Below are positions 13,097 to 21,898 of a stretch of 23,275 bases of DNA, one piece after another. The first letter of the stretch is position 1; each line of letters opens with the position of its first letter. The stretch is from CAZIPZ01 sp964541075 (lineage in GTDB: Bacteria; Acidobacteriota; Terriglobia; 20CM-2-55-15). The notes beneath the pieces were generated by a model. It did no database searches. It was not told the origin of the DNA and saw only the letters and a program-made list of their open reading frames with translations. The translations under genes and the position numbers were made by a program. Location: the NCBI GenBank assembly GCA_964541075.1, contig CAZIPZ010000040.1, positions 1 through 23,275 of the forward strand, read 5' to 3'.

Positions 13097-14821
13097 TCAC
13101 ATTATCCAGTTCTTAGGTTCAACTTTGATGGACTTGAATTCGATCAGCCGGACCATGCCGGCCTTCGCTTTGCGGGGTTTAGTGACGTGCTTGCGCTTCG
13201 TATAGTGCACGTCGACTTTTGAGGAATTTCTCGCCTGAGAGAAGTACGCCGCAAGTTGCGCGGCCTTCAAGAGCACTGCCTCATTCAAATCTTTTTCTTT
13301 GCCTGGATTTCTTACGATCACGTGAGACCCGCTGTAATCTGCGACGTGGAACCAAAAATCCTCGGGACCTGCTGCATGAAACGTGATTTCGTCGTTTTCC
13401 CTGCTGCTGCGGCCTATCAAGATTTCATAATCGTCTATTTTCAGATTGCGCGCGCTCCTTTTACGGCCGCCTCCTTCCTCGCCACGCGTTGGAACCGCCC
13501 CCCCCTTTTGCAAATGAATCTTGCTCGCGATTGCGAGCCAGGTGTCCCAATCCCGGATCGCTTGCAAGCGGCGCATTTGCTCTTCCAGAGCGGTGCGCTT
13601 GTGGCGGACCTGTCCGAGTTGTTGTGAAACTATTCCTTTTCCACGGTCTGCCTTCTGATGGCGCTTGAACATTCTTTCGATGTTCTCTCTTAAGGACACC
13701 GTGGCGTCGAGCGTGACATTCACCTGCCGTGGCTCCTCCTGAAAGTAATCCGTGACCGTAACGGAGTCGTAGTGCTGGTCCATTGTTTTTCCACTGGAGG
13801 CTAGCATTTGCCCGACCTTGTGAATGCCTTCCGCTTCCTCGTATTTCTTCTGTTCGCGGGTCAGACGTTTCTCCCGGTCCGAAAGCCGCCTTGCCGCTTC
13901 TCGAAGATCTCGTAGGATTGGCAATTTGGCGTTCTCCAAAAGAGTATGGTTTTCCAGTTCATCAAAAAAGAATTTCGCGGCCTCGAGTATGTTCCCAAAT
14001 GATTTGGAACTGTGAGAGCGTTCGAGGGATCCCAATTGAACCGGGCTGAGAATCCCTCTGGACAGCCGCTTCAGATCGTTTCTTTCGAGAATGTGGCTCA
14101 GCGGCAGATCTGTGTAGAGCCAAGCGCCTCGAGACGGACTTTTGACCTGTTCGATCAAGGTTCGAATCTCGTCGACGATTGGTGCGCCGGTTTTCCGATG
14201 CCTGTGCAGCACTTCAGCTGCGAATACTGGTCCAATCCCGGCGACGTTCGAGATCAGCCACGACTGAGCGTCGCCCGTCGTTTCGAGTTGTTGCAATTCG
14301 GGAATGTCTTGGTGCATCACCCTTTCGAGGTCGATCTTGTCACCCGCCTTCGGAAAGGAATAAGTGTCGTATTCGCCAATTCCATGCTGCGGCGTAATCG
14401 GCAGAAAGGAAGAGAGAACTCTGCGTTCTGCATCGAGCAGGATAAGATTTCCAGCATTCGGCAGCAGTTCAAGCACCAGCGACATGGTTTCGAGCTCTTT
14501 GCTTGGCACCGCTGTTTTGAAAACGAATTCAACGATCCGCTCGGAGAGTGGCTTTGAAAAACTTGCAAGCTCTGCAGAAGTCAGATGCTTTCGGAGCACC
14601 ATCAGGAAATCGTCATTAGGACTCTCGATCGGAGGACGGTTTTCAGACAGGTAAATGGCCGGACACTGCGATTCCATCAATACTTTGAATGCACTGAATT
14701 TAGGCGATCTGGTTTGGAAGATGAATCCATTTGGCTGGTGCTGAACAACACGGCGAATGACCAGATCGGCGAAAGCGGGCTTGAGATTCTCGACAAGGCC
14801 CACCAATGCAAAGTTCTCCAT
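13097..14821 (-). CDS. NFACT/Rqc2-FbpA family protein (divergent RqcH-like)
   Basis: 574 residues with NFACT architecture: an N-terminal NFACT-N region (1 to about 250), helix-hairpin-helix and coiled-coil segments (about 250-440, including EAARRLSDREKRLTREQKK), and a C-terminal NFACT-R/DUF814 domain (about 470-560; GPEDFWFHVADYSGSHVIVR, then KRKHVTKPRKAKAG). Bacterial RqcH binds split 50S subunits carrying stalled peptidyl-tRNA and directs alanine tailing. Two residues important in characterised members look different: the early FDG motif is FAL (residues 4-6) and the Asp-Arg pair is ER (E94-R95, in LSERIVEF). It may thus act in ribosome rescue without tailing, or be another NFACT subtype. 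It has its own candidate promoter just upstream and leads pgi by 7 nt. Confidence 0.85.
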   Translation of the reverse strand: MENFALVGLVENLKPAFADLVIRRVVQHQPNGFIFQTRSPKFSAFKVLMESQCPAIYLSENRPPIESPNDDFLMVLRKHLTSAELASFSKPLSERIVEFVFKTAVPSKELETMSLVLELLPNAGNLILLDAERRVLSSFLPITPQHGIGEYDTYSFPKAGDKIDLERVMHQDIPELQQLETTGDAQSWLISNVAGIGPVFAAEVLHRHRKTGAPIVDEIRTLIEQVKSPSRGAWLYTDLPLSHILERNDLKRLSRGILSPVQLGSLERSHSSKSFGNILEAAKFFFDELENHTLLENAKLPILRDLREAARRLSDREKRLTREQKKYEEAEGIHKVGQMLASSGKTMDQHYDSVTVTDYFQEEPRQVNVTLDATVSLRENIERMFKRHQKADRGKGIVSQQLGQVRHKRTALEEQMRRLQAIRDWDTWLAIASKIHLQKGGAVPTRGEEGGGRKRSARNLKIDDYEILIGRSSRENDEITFHAAGPEDFWFHVADYSGSHVIVRNPGKEKDLNEAVLLKAAQLAAYFSQARNSSKVDVHYTKRKHVTKPRKAKAGMVRLIEFKSIKVEPKNWIM

Positions 14822-14856
14822 TTGTCTATTGTACGGCTTTGTCGATGGCAGGTGAA
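14822..14856 (-). promoter_or_regulatory. Candidate leaderless promoter of the NFACT gene
   Basis: On the minus strand TTCACC (14856-14851), a 17-nt spacer, TACAAT (14833-14828), six bases and the ATG (14821). Both boxes match consensus reasonably (four and five of six). No Shine-Dalgarno is present. The promoter lies immediately downstream of the REP-like hairpin, so NFACT and pgi could be transcribed independently of the RDD gene. Confidence 0.5.
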
Positions 14857-14936
14857 AAAGGGGACAAACGAAAAGGGAAGGGGACCGGTGAGCAATTTCT
14901 CGGGTTCAGAAATTGCTCACTGTCCCCTTCCCTTTT
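14855..14936. repeat. Long near-perfect inverted repeat, REP-like element
   Basis: The arms 14871-14900 and 14908-14936 pair over about 28 bp, interrupted only by a CG-versus-T difference, around a 7-nt loop. From the outside inward the arms read AAAAGGGAAGGGGAC, then GTGAGCAATTTCT. A partial extra copy of the outer box, AAAAAGGGGAC, lies at 14855-14865. The right arm reaches into the RDD stop codon (TAA, 14937-14935). The structure resembles REP palindromes mobilised by REP-associated tyrosine transposases, which commonly carry GGGGAC boxes; no transposase is in the window. It could also act as a transcription terminator or mRNA stabiliser for the RDD gene. Confidence 0.85.
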
Positions 14937-15480
14937 ATTCCACTCCGGCCCGTTTGACGTACGTGCCGGAAACTTTGTCGGCCCAGGTGAGATGCTCGGG
15001 ATCAACGAGGGCCCACAAGAAACCGAGCATGACGGGAAGAATTGAAATTAAATAACCAAATCCGCGGACACCGGCCTGCCATGGAGCCAACGGCACACCT
15101 TCCTTACCTACGGCAATGAGGTGTTCCGCTTTCATGCCGGGTGTCTGGCTAGCACTCAGCATAAACAAAAGATAGTAGGTCGCGACGAGCACAAAGTAGC
15201 CAACGGCATAGATTCCGAAAACCTTCCGGTCGAAAGGCGCGGATTCGGGCATTTGGAAGATCGTTGCAACGACGAATACAGAGTACATCAGGGCAACGAT
15301 GCCGAAGTCTGTCATGCCGGCGACGATCCGCGCTCCTAGAATTTCTCGCTGATATTCCGGAAAAGTGAAAGGCGGGTTGTGTTCGGCTTCTTCGAAATCG
15401 AGTTCTGGCTGGTGCTCTTGGATCGAAATTACAGTTCGTTTAGTCTTCCGTTCCATTTTGCGTCGGGCGAATTTTATCAC
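14935..15480 (-). CDS. RDD-family membrane protein
   Basis: 181 residues from the GTG at 15480, or 173 from the ATG at 15456; neither start has a convincing ribosome binding site. After a hydrophilic N-terminus of about 55 residues comes the RDD domain. GARIVAGMTDFGIVALMY has the conserved Arg and Asp in the first membrane helix, a second helix FGIYAVGYFVLVATYYLLF is followed by the family motif QTPGMKAEHL, and a third helix (about 140-162) ends in ALVDPEHLTWADKVSGTYV with the final conserved Asp. RDD proteins are small integral membrane proteins; some have been linked to ion transport, but most have no assigned role. It is divergent from lptD with a 46-bp gap. Its stop codon lies in the REP-like hairpin. 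Confidence 0.85.
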   Translation of the reverse strand: MIKFARRKMERKTKRTVISIQEHQPELDFEEAEHNPPFTFPEYQREILGARIVAGMTDFGIVALMYSVFVVATIFQMPESAPFDRKVFGIYAVGYFVLVATYYLLFMLSASQTPGMKAEHLIAVGKEGVPLAPWQAGVRGFGYLISILPVMLGFLWALVDPEHLTWADKVSGTYVKRAGVE

Positions 15481-15515
15481 GTATTTGCGTTAAACTCGCT
15501 CGACACTTGGGCCAT

Positions 15516-15529
15516 GGAGGGAGTCTTTG
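15516..15529 (+). promoter_or_regulatory. Ribosome binding site deciding the lptD TTG start
   Basis: GGAGGGAG precedes the TTG at 15527 with a spacing of 3-6 nt depending on the pairing register. An ATG at 15514 overlaps this site but is in another frame that stops at 15654 within lptD. No ATG or GTG in the lptD frame would keep the hydrophobic leader, so TTG is the best start. Confidence 0.6.
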
Positions 15530-17602
15530 TTCTATTTCGCCGCCGTCATTTTGGCAGTGCTTGCGCAGCAAGGGGACCTTGCGATCACTGCCGATCGCCT
15601 CGAAAAAGAAGGGACCGTTTTTTCCGGTCGGGGCAATGTTGTCGCCGACTATGAGGACGTTCACCTGGAAGCTGACGAGGTTTCCTATGACGAGGCGACC
15701 GGGGAATCCATTGTTGCGGGGCGTGTGCGTTTTACGCGCGTTGACGAACATCTGACCGCGACACGGGCGAAGATCAACCTCAAGACGAAAACCGGCGTGC
15801 TTGTTGATGCGAGCGGCGCTCTTGGCCCTGGCTTCTTTGTGACCGCCAGCGAAGCGCAACGGCTTGAAGACGGCCGGTATTACCTCAAGAATGCAACCGT
15901 AACCACCTGCGACGGACCAAGTGCAGGTTGGACTTTCGGGGCTGCGCGCGTCTTCATTGATCCGGGAAGGCGAGTATCCGCAAGGAATTCCGTGTTCAAG
16001 CTTGAGGGAATTCCGATTTTCTACATGCCGTATGTTATCGCTCCATCCATCAATAGATCACGGTCCACGGGTTTCCTGATTCCCTCGACGTCAACATCGA
16101 CAACGAAAGGCCGCGGTTTTCAGGAATCTTTCTACTGGGTGATCAACCGGAGCGCAGACGCGACATTCACCGCCGAATACTTTACGAAGCGAGGACCAGC
16201 GGCCGCCGTCGATTTCAGAACAACACCCAATGAAGGTTCGCGGTTCGAAGTGAATTCGTTCTTTGCCAAGGACAGGAAAGGTCAGGGCGGCCAGAGCGTC
16301 CTGATTCAGGGTCAAACGAGATTCGGCGGTGAACACCGTGCGGTTGTGGACATGAATCTTGTCAGTTCGTTCGTATTCAGGCAGGTGTATGAAGAAGGCT
16401 TCAATGTCATCTCGTCGCCGATCGAGCATTCATTAGGCTTCTTAACGAGCAACCGGCCCGGCATAAGCTTCAACTTTCTGTACACTCGAACTGGAATCTT
16501 TTTCACGGATCAGCCTACGGTCATTTTGCGCAAGTTCCCAACTTTTGAAGCCTCCGTTGCCGAAAGACGTCTCGGGCCGCTGCCGTTGTACTTCAGCGCG
16601 GAAGCCGGATTGGCTGGAATTGCCCGGCGCGACGCGGCAATCAAGACCTCTACGTTCGGGCAACGCCTGGATGTCCATCCTGTCTTGGAGATTCCCGTCA
16701 TCAGATCGAACGCCTTCAATTGGAGTCACAGAATCGGCGTACGGAACACGACGTACACGCATTCCATGAACCCACTGGTCACCGCTGACGCACTGAATCG
16801 CTTTTCGATGGATTATGTGACGCACTTTTCCGGCCCCCAAGTGGAGCGTGACTTCGGATCCTTCAAACACGTCATAGGACCAGCGATTGAGTATCACTAC
16901 CTGGCCGGTGTCGACCGATTCCGTAGAACCATCGTGGTGGATGACACGGATCTCGTAACAGACACCAACGACATCGAGTACTCGATCACGAATCGATTCT
17001 TCACGGGCCACGAGGTGTTTTCGTGGAGGATTGCCCAAAAGTATTTCTTCGACCCGACATTTGGCGGAGCAATCGTTCCAGGGAGACGCAACGTCTTCGG
17101 GTCTTTGCTGGATCTAACCGGCTTTGCTTTTGCGGACGGCCGCCGCCGTTTCTCCCCGATCGTCTCAACGATGCGCATTTCGACCAGTCCAAATACATCG
17201 ACTGATCTCCAGGTGGACTACGATACGAAAAACCGCCTGTTTCGAAGTGCAGGAATTATCGGAGGTCTCAGCCGCGGTCAGTCATTCGGAAGCATTTCTT
17301 ACTTCTTCACGCGCGGCAGTGCAATTCAGTTGTCCAACAATCAGTTGAGGACGACCATCGGCTACGGCAACGATCAGAAGGTCGGATTCAGCGGGGCTCT
17401 CAGCCTTGCATATGATATTGAAAGAACTCTTTTCCAGGGGTCGGTCGCACAGTTTGGCTATAATACGGACTGTTACGGACTGAGCTTTGAATTCATGCAG
17501 TTCGACATCGGCGCCCGTAAAGAGAGTCGCTTTCGATTCGCAATATCGTTAAAAGACATCGGATCCTACGGAACACTCCGACGTCAGGAACGCTTATTTT
17601 GA
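15527..17602 (+). CDS. lptD: LPS-assembly outer membrane protein LptD
   Basis: 691 residues from a TTG start at 15527, preceded by GGAGGGAG (15516-15523). LptD is the beta-barrel that inserts lipopolysaccharide into the outer leaflet of the outer membrane. A short signal-like segment (residues 1-14) leads to an OstA/LptA-like beta-jellyroll (about 18-115; ITADRLEKEGTVFSGRGNV, LEADEVSYDEATGE). The linker YYLKNATVTTCDGP and the barrel follow (FKLEGIPIFYMPYVIAP, then SRSTGFLIPS, typical of LptD). Only two obvious conserved cysteines are seen, C128 and C649 (DCYG), against two pairs in E. coli, suggesting a single disulphide. It is shorter than the 784-residue E. coli protein. It is followed by hemB after 58 bp. 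Confidence 0.92.
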   Translation: MFYFAAVILAVLAQQGDLAITADRLEKEGTVFSGRGNVVADYEDVHLEADEVSYDEATGESIVAGRVRFTRVDEHLTATRAKINLKTKTGVLVDASGALGPGFFVTASEAQRLEDGRYYLKNATVTTCDGPSAGWTFGAARVFIDPGRRVSARNSVFKLEGIPIFYMPYVIAPSINRSRSTGFLIPSTSTSTTKGRGFQESFYWVINRSADATFTAEYFTKRGPAAAVDFRTTPNEGSRFEVNSFFAKDRKGQGGQSVLIQGQTRFGGEHRAVVDMNLVSSFVFRQVYEEGFNVISSPIEHSLGFLTSNRPGISFNFLYTRTGIFFTDQPTVILRKFPTFEASVAERRLGPLPLYFSAEAGLAGIARRDAAIKTSTFGQRLDVHPVLEIPVIRSNAFNWSHRIGVRNTTYTHSMNPLVTADALNRFSMDYVTHFSGPQVERDFGSFKHVIGPAIEYHYLAGVDRFRRTIVVDDTDLVTDTNDIEYSITNRFFTGHEVFSWRIAQKYFFDPTFGGAIVPGRRNVFGSLLDLTGFAFADGRRRFSPIVSTMRISTSPNTSTDLQVDYDTKNRLFRSAGIIGGLSRGQSFGSISYFFTRGSAIQLSNNQLRTTIGYGNDQKVGFSGALSLAYDIERTLFQGSVAQFGYNTDCYGLSFEFMQFDIGARKESRFRFAISLKDIGSYGTLRRQERLF

Positions 17603-17660
17603 AGTTCCGGACTTGGAACGCTGAATTTCTCACCCTGATTCCGCAATCCGGATCGCGTCT

Positions 17661-18629
17661 ATGACTTTCCCGACAAATCGCATGCGCCGGCTTCGGAAGA
17701 GTCCCCGGCTTCGCAGCATGATCCAAGAAACACGACTCACCCCTGAGTCGATGATTTACCCCATATTCGTATGCCCTGGGCGGAACGTTCGCAATGAGAT
17801 CAAGTCCATGCCCGGACAGTTCAATTTGTCGGTGGATAACGTCGTCGAGGTTGCGCGAGAGGCAGAACAGCTTGGCGTAGCCGGTGTGCTGCTTTTCGGA
17901 ATTCCGGAGGCCAAAGACGAACTGGGTTCGGATGCCTACAACGAAGCCGGTATTGTGCAGCAAGCCGTGCGATCGATACGCGAAAACGTCCGGGATCTGT
18001 TGATTGTTACGGACGTTTGCCTGTGTGAGTACACGTCCCATGGGCATTGCGGGCTTATTCGCCATGGTGACGTGGAGAATGATGCAACGCTGCGGCTTCT
18101 CGCCGAGACGGCCGTGAGCCATGCGCGGGCCGGTGCGGACATAGTTGCCCCCTCCGACATGATGGACGGCCGGGTAGCCGCCATCCGCGATGCGCTCGAT
18201 TCCGAAGGCTTTCCGCATACGCCGATCATGTCCTATGCGGCGAAGTATGCTTCCGGTTTTTACGGTCCCTTCCGCGAAGCTGCTGGATCGACTCCGAAGT
18301 TTGGAGACAGGCGCAGCTACCAGATGGATCCGCCGAACGCACGGGAAGCCATGCGGGAGATCGCACTCGACGTCGAAGAGGGCGCGGACATCCTTATGGT
18401 CAAACCCGCGCTTGCATATCTAGACATCATTGCACGTGCTCGCGCTCAGTTCGACGTTCCGCTTGCTGCGTATCAGGTCAGCGGCGAATACGCTATGATC
18501 GAGGCAGCAGCTCGAGCCGGATGGATTGACCGCGAAAGAATCATGATGGAGACGGCGACCGCGATTAAGCGGGCCGGCGCGGATGTTCTCATCACCTACT
18601 ACGCATTGGAACTAGCGAAATTGTTCTGA
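17661..18629 (+). CDS. hemB: Delta-aminolevulinic acid dehydratase (porphobilinogen synthase)
   Basis: 322 residues, full length. It condenses two 5-aminolevulinate molecules to porphobilinogen in haem and tetrapyrrole synthesis. The N-terminal NRMRRLRKSPRLRSMIQET and the start at 17661 fit the family. The two active-site lysines are K195 (SYAAKYASGFYGP) and K248 (MVKPALAYLD). C120, C122 and C130 in DVCLCEYTSHGHC form the catalytic zinc site, so this is the zinc-dependent type rather than the Mg/K type with Asp at those positions. It is located between lptD (58-bp gap) and hemL (32-bp gap) on the same strand, and pairs functionally with HemL. No clear ribosome binding site is seen. Confidence 0.97.
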   Translation: MTFPTNRMRRLRKSPRLRSMIQETRLTPESMIYPIFVCPGRNVRNEIKSMPGQFNLSVDNVVEVAREAEQLGVAGVLLFGIPEAKDELGSDAYNEAGIVQQAVRSIRENVRDLLIVTDVCLCEYTSHGHCGLIRHGDVENDATLRLLAETAVSHARAGADIVAPSDMMDGRVAAIRDALDSEGFPHTPIMSYAAKYASGFYGPFREAAGSTPKFGDRRSYQMDPPNAREAMREIALDVEEGADILMVKPALAYLDIIARARAQFDVPLAAYQVSGEYAMIEAAARAGWIDRERIMMETATAIKRAGADVLITYYALELAKLF

Positions 18630-18661
18630 CGTCCGTCCTCACGGTGCAAACTTGATTTCAT

Positions 18662-19936
18662 ATGAGTCGTTCTGAAGAACTGTTTAAGCGCGCTCAGGAA
18701 CTGATTCCGGGAGGTGTGAATTCCCCCGTTCGCGCGTTTCGTTCGGTCGGTGGAAAACCGCTCTTCATCCAGCGCGGAAACGGTTCTCATATTTGGGACG
18801 CCGACGGTCGTGAATACATCGATTACGTCGGATCGTGGGGGCCGCTGATTTTCGGCCATCGTCCGCCCGAGGTTCTGCGTGCGCTCGGCGAAACGCTCGA
18901 TATCGGCACATCCTTTGGCGCTCCGACAGAAAGGGAAGTCGATCTTGCGTCGCTCATTACTCAACTTGTCCCTTCTGTGGAGAAAGTCCGACTTGTAAGT
19001 TCCGGCACCGAAGCAACGATGAGCGCGATTCGACTGGCGCGAGGTTTTACCGGAAGGGAACGCATCATCAAGTTCGACGGTTGTTATCACGGACACGGCG
19101 ACAGTCTTCTCGTTCGCGCAGGATCGGGCGTGGCCACCCTCGGTTTGCCCGATAGTCCGGGTGTTCCGAAGAGTTTGGCGGAACTGACCACGGTCCTTCC
19201 TTTCAATAGTGCGGATTCCATCAAGGAGGAATTTGATCGCCGTGGTAGCGAAATAGCCTGTGTCATTGTTGAACCTGTGGCTGGGAATATGGGGTGTGTC
19301 GCGCCTCGGCCCGGTTACCTGGAACTGCTTCGCGAAGTGACGGCAAAGGCCGGATCGGTGCTGATTTTCGACGAAGTCATGACAGGTTTTCGCGTGGCTT
19401 TAGGTGGAGCGCAGGAGCGCTATTCGATCAAGCCTGACTTGACGACTTTGGGGAAAGTGATCGGAGGAGGACTTCCTGTCGGAGCCTACGGCGGCCGCGC
19501 CGACATCATGAACTGCGTCGCGCCTTCAGGCCCTGTCTATCAAGCTGGGACTCTGTCCGGCAATCCTTTGGCCGTGGGTGCAGGCTTGGCGACTTTGTCG
19601 CGCCTTCAGGAAGAAAAGCCGTATCGCCAACTCGAAGATTTGGGCGCCCGGCTGGAACGGGGGATAAAGGACGCCGTCTCAAGGGCGGGTGTCGCCGCGC
19701 GTCTGAATCGTGTGGGATCGATGTTCACACTCTTTTTCACCGGCCGGGAGGTTGTGGATTTCGAATCGGCGAAGACCTCAAACACGCAGGCGTTCAACAA
19801 ATTTTTTCATTCGATGCTGGAGCAGGGAGTCTATTTACCTCCCTCTCAGTATGAGGCCGCTTTTATTTCTGGAGCCCATACTGAAACCGATATCGACCGC
19901 ACCGTTGATGCCGTGAGCAAGGCTCTCTGCGCATGA
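18662..19936 (+). CDS. hemL: Glutamate-1-semialdehyde 2,1-aminomutase
   Basis: 424 residues, the usual HemL length. It is a PLP enzyme that converts glutamate-1-semialdehyde to 5-aminolevulinate, the substrate of HemB, in the C5 pathway. The N-terminal ELIPGGVNSPVRAF is a strong HemL signature. The PLP-binding region includes SSGTEATMSAIRLAR, FDGCYHGHGDSLLVRAGSG, IFDEVMTGFRVALGG and the Schiff-base lysine K265 in TTLGKVIGGGLPVGAYGG. All expected active-site parts are intact. It follows hemB by 32 bp and overlaps the S9 peptidase by 4 bp (ATGA), so these are probably one operon. Its presence implies the tRNA-Glu route (HemA elsewhere) and not 5-aminolevulinate synthase. Confidence 0.97.
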   Translation: MSRSEELFKRAQELIPGGVNSPVRAFRSVGGKPLFIQRGNGSHIWDADGREYIDYVGSWGPLIFGHRPPEVLRALGETLDIGTSFGAPTEREVDLASLITQLVPSVEKVRLVSSGTEATMSAIRLARGFTGRERIIKFDGCYHGHGDSLLVRAGSGVATLGLPDSPGVPKSLAELTTVLPFNSADSIKEEFDRRGSEIACVIVEPVAGNMGCVAPRPGYLELLREVTAKAGSVLIFDEVMTGFRVALGGAQERYSIKPDLTTLGKVIGGGLPVGAYGGRADIMNCVAPSGPVYQAGTLSGNPLAVGAGLATLSRLQEEKPYRQLEDLGARLERGIKDAVSRAGVAARLNRVGSMFTLFFTGREVVDFESAKTSNTQAFNKFFHSMLEQGVYLPPSQYEAAFISGAHTETDIDRTVDAVSKALCA

Positions 19937-21882
19937 GTCCATCGACTGCTTCCTACGGATCGTGGAAATCACCGATTACCAGCACTCTTCTCACGACAGC
20001 TGGAATCGGCCTAAGCGATGCGATGTTCAGCGCCGGCCACGTTTACTGGCTTGAAAGCCGGCCTGTCGAGGCGGGCCGCGTGGCGATTGTTCGCAGTTCC
20101 TCCGAAGGAGAAGCTACGGATGCAATTCCGCCCGGCTTCAATGCCAGAAGCCGGGTTCATGAATACGGGGGCGGCGCCTACGTCGTTTTCAGGAACACGA
20201 TTTTCTTCTCCAATTTCAAGGATCAGCGGCTTTATCGACAGGATCCCTCAGGCCTTCCGGCGCCAATAACGCCGGAACCAACCGCACCGGCGGGTCTCCG
20301 CTACGCGGACCTTCGTGTGACGCCGGACGGTTCCGCTATCGTGTGCGTGCGCGAGCGCCACGTAGCAGGCCGGGAGGCAATCAACGAAATCGTCCTGTTG
20401 CCGGCAGATGGCTCGGCAGAGCCCGTAGTCATTCACTCCGGATATGACTTCTACGCTTATCCTCGGCTCAGTCCGGATGGTCGCATGCTCGCCTGGTTGT
20501 GCTGGCGCCATCCGGGCATGCCGTGGGACGGAACCGAATTGTGGGTTGCCAATTTCGATTCCGGCGTTATTTCAGATGCGCGTCGCGTTGCCGGCGGAAT
20601 CAGCGAATCCGTAACGCAACCGGAGTGGAGTCCGGAAGGCGTCCTGCATTTCGTTTCAGACCGGACGGGCTGGTGGAATCTTTACGTGGAGCGCAAGGGA
20701 GAGATCATTGCATTGGCGCCCTTGGAAGCCGAATTCGGTTTGCCGCAATGGATTTTTGGATACTCACGATATGCGTTTTTACGCAGTGACCGCATCGCTT
20801 GTGTGTACTCCCAAAATGGGTTGGACTATCTGGGAATCCTGGACGTTCGGGGCAGGCGCCTGGACCCTGTCGAGACGCCGTACACGACCTTTGGCAACAT
20901 CGTAAGTGATGGAATCGACCATCTGTATTTTACAGCCGCTTCGGCGACGAATCCGGTTGAAGCCGTCGCTCTGGACGTCGACAGTAAGAGCTTCAATGTG
21001 CTCCGTCGAAGTCTTCAGGTTGAGATCGATCCTGCATACATCTCAGAACCCGAGGCTATAGAGTTTCCGACAGCGAAAGGGAAGGCCGCATTCGCCCTTT
21101 TTTACCGTCCTAAGAACAAGGACTTTGCTGGACCTGGCCATGAACGGCCGCCCTTGTTAGTGATCAGTCACGGTGGGCCAACAAGCGCCACATCATCGGC
21201 TCTGAAGCTCTCGATCCAGTACTGGACAAGCCGGGGGTTTGCAATCGTGGATGTGAATTACGGCGGAAGCACGGGTTACGGCCGCGAATACCGCGAACGC
21301 CTCCGAGGACAGTGGGGCGTTGTTGATGTCGAGGACTGCATCAATGCGGCGCGCTACCTTGAAAGACAGGGCGCCGTCGACGGAAAGCGTATGGCGATTC
21401 GTGGAGGAAGCGCGGGCGGCTACACGACGCTTTGCGCCCTGGTTTTTCATAAAGTGTTTGCGGCCGGCGCAAGCTACTTCGGAGTGGCCGACATTGTTGC
21501 GTTGTTGAAGGATACCCATAAATTCGAATCGCATTACGAGGAAGGTCTGATTGGCCCATATCCTGAAGCCGCCGATTTGTTCTACCAGCGTTCGCCGATC
21601 AATTTTTGCGACCGGATTTCCTGCCCAGTAATCCTGTTCCAGGGTCTCGAAGACAAAGTGGTTCCACCTTCTCAAGCTGAACTGATGATTGGAGCTCTGC
21701 GGGCGAAAAACCTTCCATTCGCGTATATCGCATTTCCAACTGAAGGGCACGGTTTTCGGGAGGCGGAGAATATTAAAAAGTCGGTGGAGGCCGAGCTCTA
21801 CTTCTATTCACGCGTGTTCGACTTCACGCCGTCGGATCATCTCGATCCTGTGACCATAGAAGGATCCTCGCCTGCGTCATGA
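19933..21882 (+). CDS. S9-family peptidase (prolyl oligopeptidase/acylaminoacyl-peptidase type)
   Basis: 649 residues. The N-terminal about 380 residues form a beta-propeller with WD-like turns (SPDGRMLAWLCWR, WSPEGVLHFVSDRTGWWNLY); the C-terminal alpha/beta-hydrolase carries the catalytic triad S493 (RGGSAGGY), D574 (GLEDKVVPP) and H606 (EGHGF). The oxyanion region SHGGPTS and NYGGSTGYGREYRE are typical of dipeptidyl/acylaminoacyl peptidases of clan SC, family S9. No signal peptide is apparent, so it is probably cytosolic, releasing short peptides or acylated residues. The start overlaps the hemL stop as ATGA, which supports co-translation; a functional connection with haem synthesis is not obvious. 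It ends 16 bp from the convergent glycosyltransferase gene. Confidence 0.92.
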   Translation: MSPSTASYGSWKSPITSTLLTTAGIGLSDAMFSAGHVYWLESRPVEAGRVAIVRSSSEGEATDAIPPGFNARSRVHEYGGGAYVVFRNTIFFSNFKDQRLYRQDPSGLPAPITPEPTAPAGLRYADLRVTPDGSAIVCVRERHVAGREAINEIVLLPADGSAEPVVIHSGYDFYAYPRLSPDGRMLAWLCWRHPGMPWDGTELWVANFDSGVISDARRVAGGISESVTQPEWSPEGVLHFVSDRTGWWNLYVERKGEIIALAPLEAEFGLPQWIFGYSRYAFLRSDRIACVYSQNGLDYLGILDVRGRRLDPVETPYTTFGNIVSDGIDHLYFTAASATNPVEAVALDVDSKSFNVLRRSLQVEIDPAYISEPEAIEFPTAKGKAAFALFYRPKNKDFAGPGHERPPLLVISHGGPTSATSSALKLSIQYWTSRGFAIVDVNYGGSTGYGREYRERLRGQWGVVDVEDCINAARYLERQGAVDGKRMAIRGGSAGGYTTLCALVFHKVFAAGASYFGVADIVALLKDTHKFESHYEEGLIGPYPEAADLFYQRSPINFCDRISCPVILFQGLEDKVVPPSQAELMIGALRAKNLPFAYIAFPTEGHGFREAENIKKSVEAELYFYSRVFDFTPSDHLDPVTIEGSSPAS

Positions 21883-21898
21883 CTCGGCGAGAGCGTAC

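Noticed and set aside
15379..15654. Plus-strand frame of 91 codons, including an ATG at 15514, ahead of lptD
   Set aside because: It runs antisense through the RDD gene and out of frame into lptD; the ATG overlaps the lptD ribosome binding site. The lptD frame from TTG gives a hydrophobic leader and the OstA domain.
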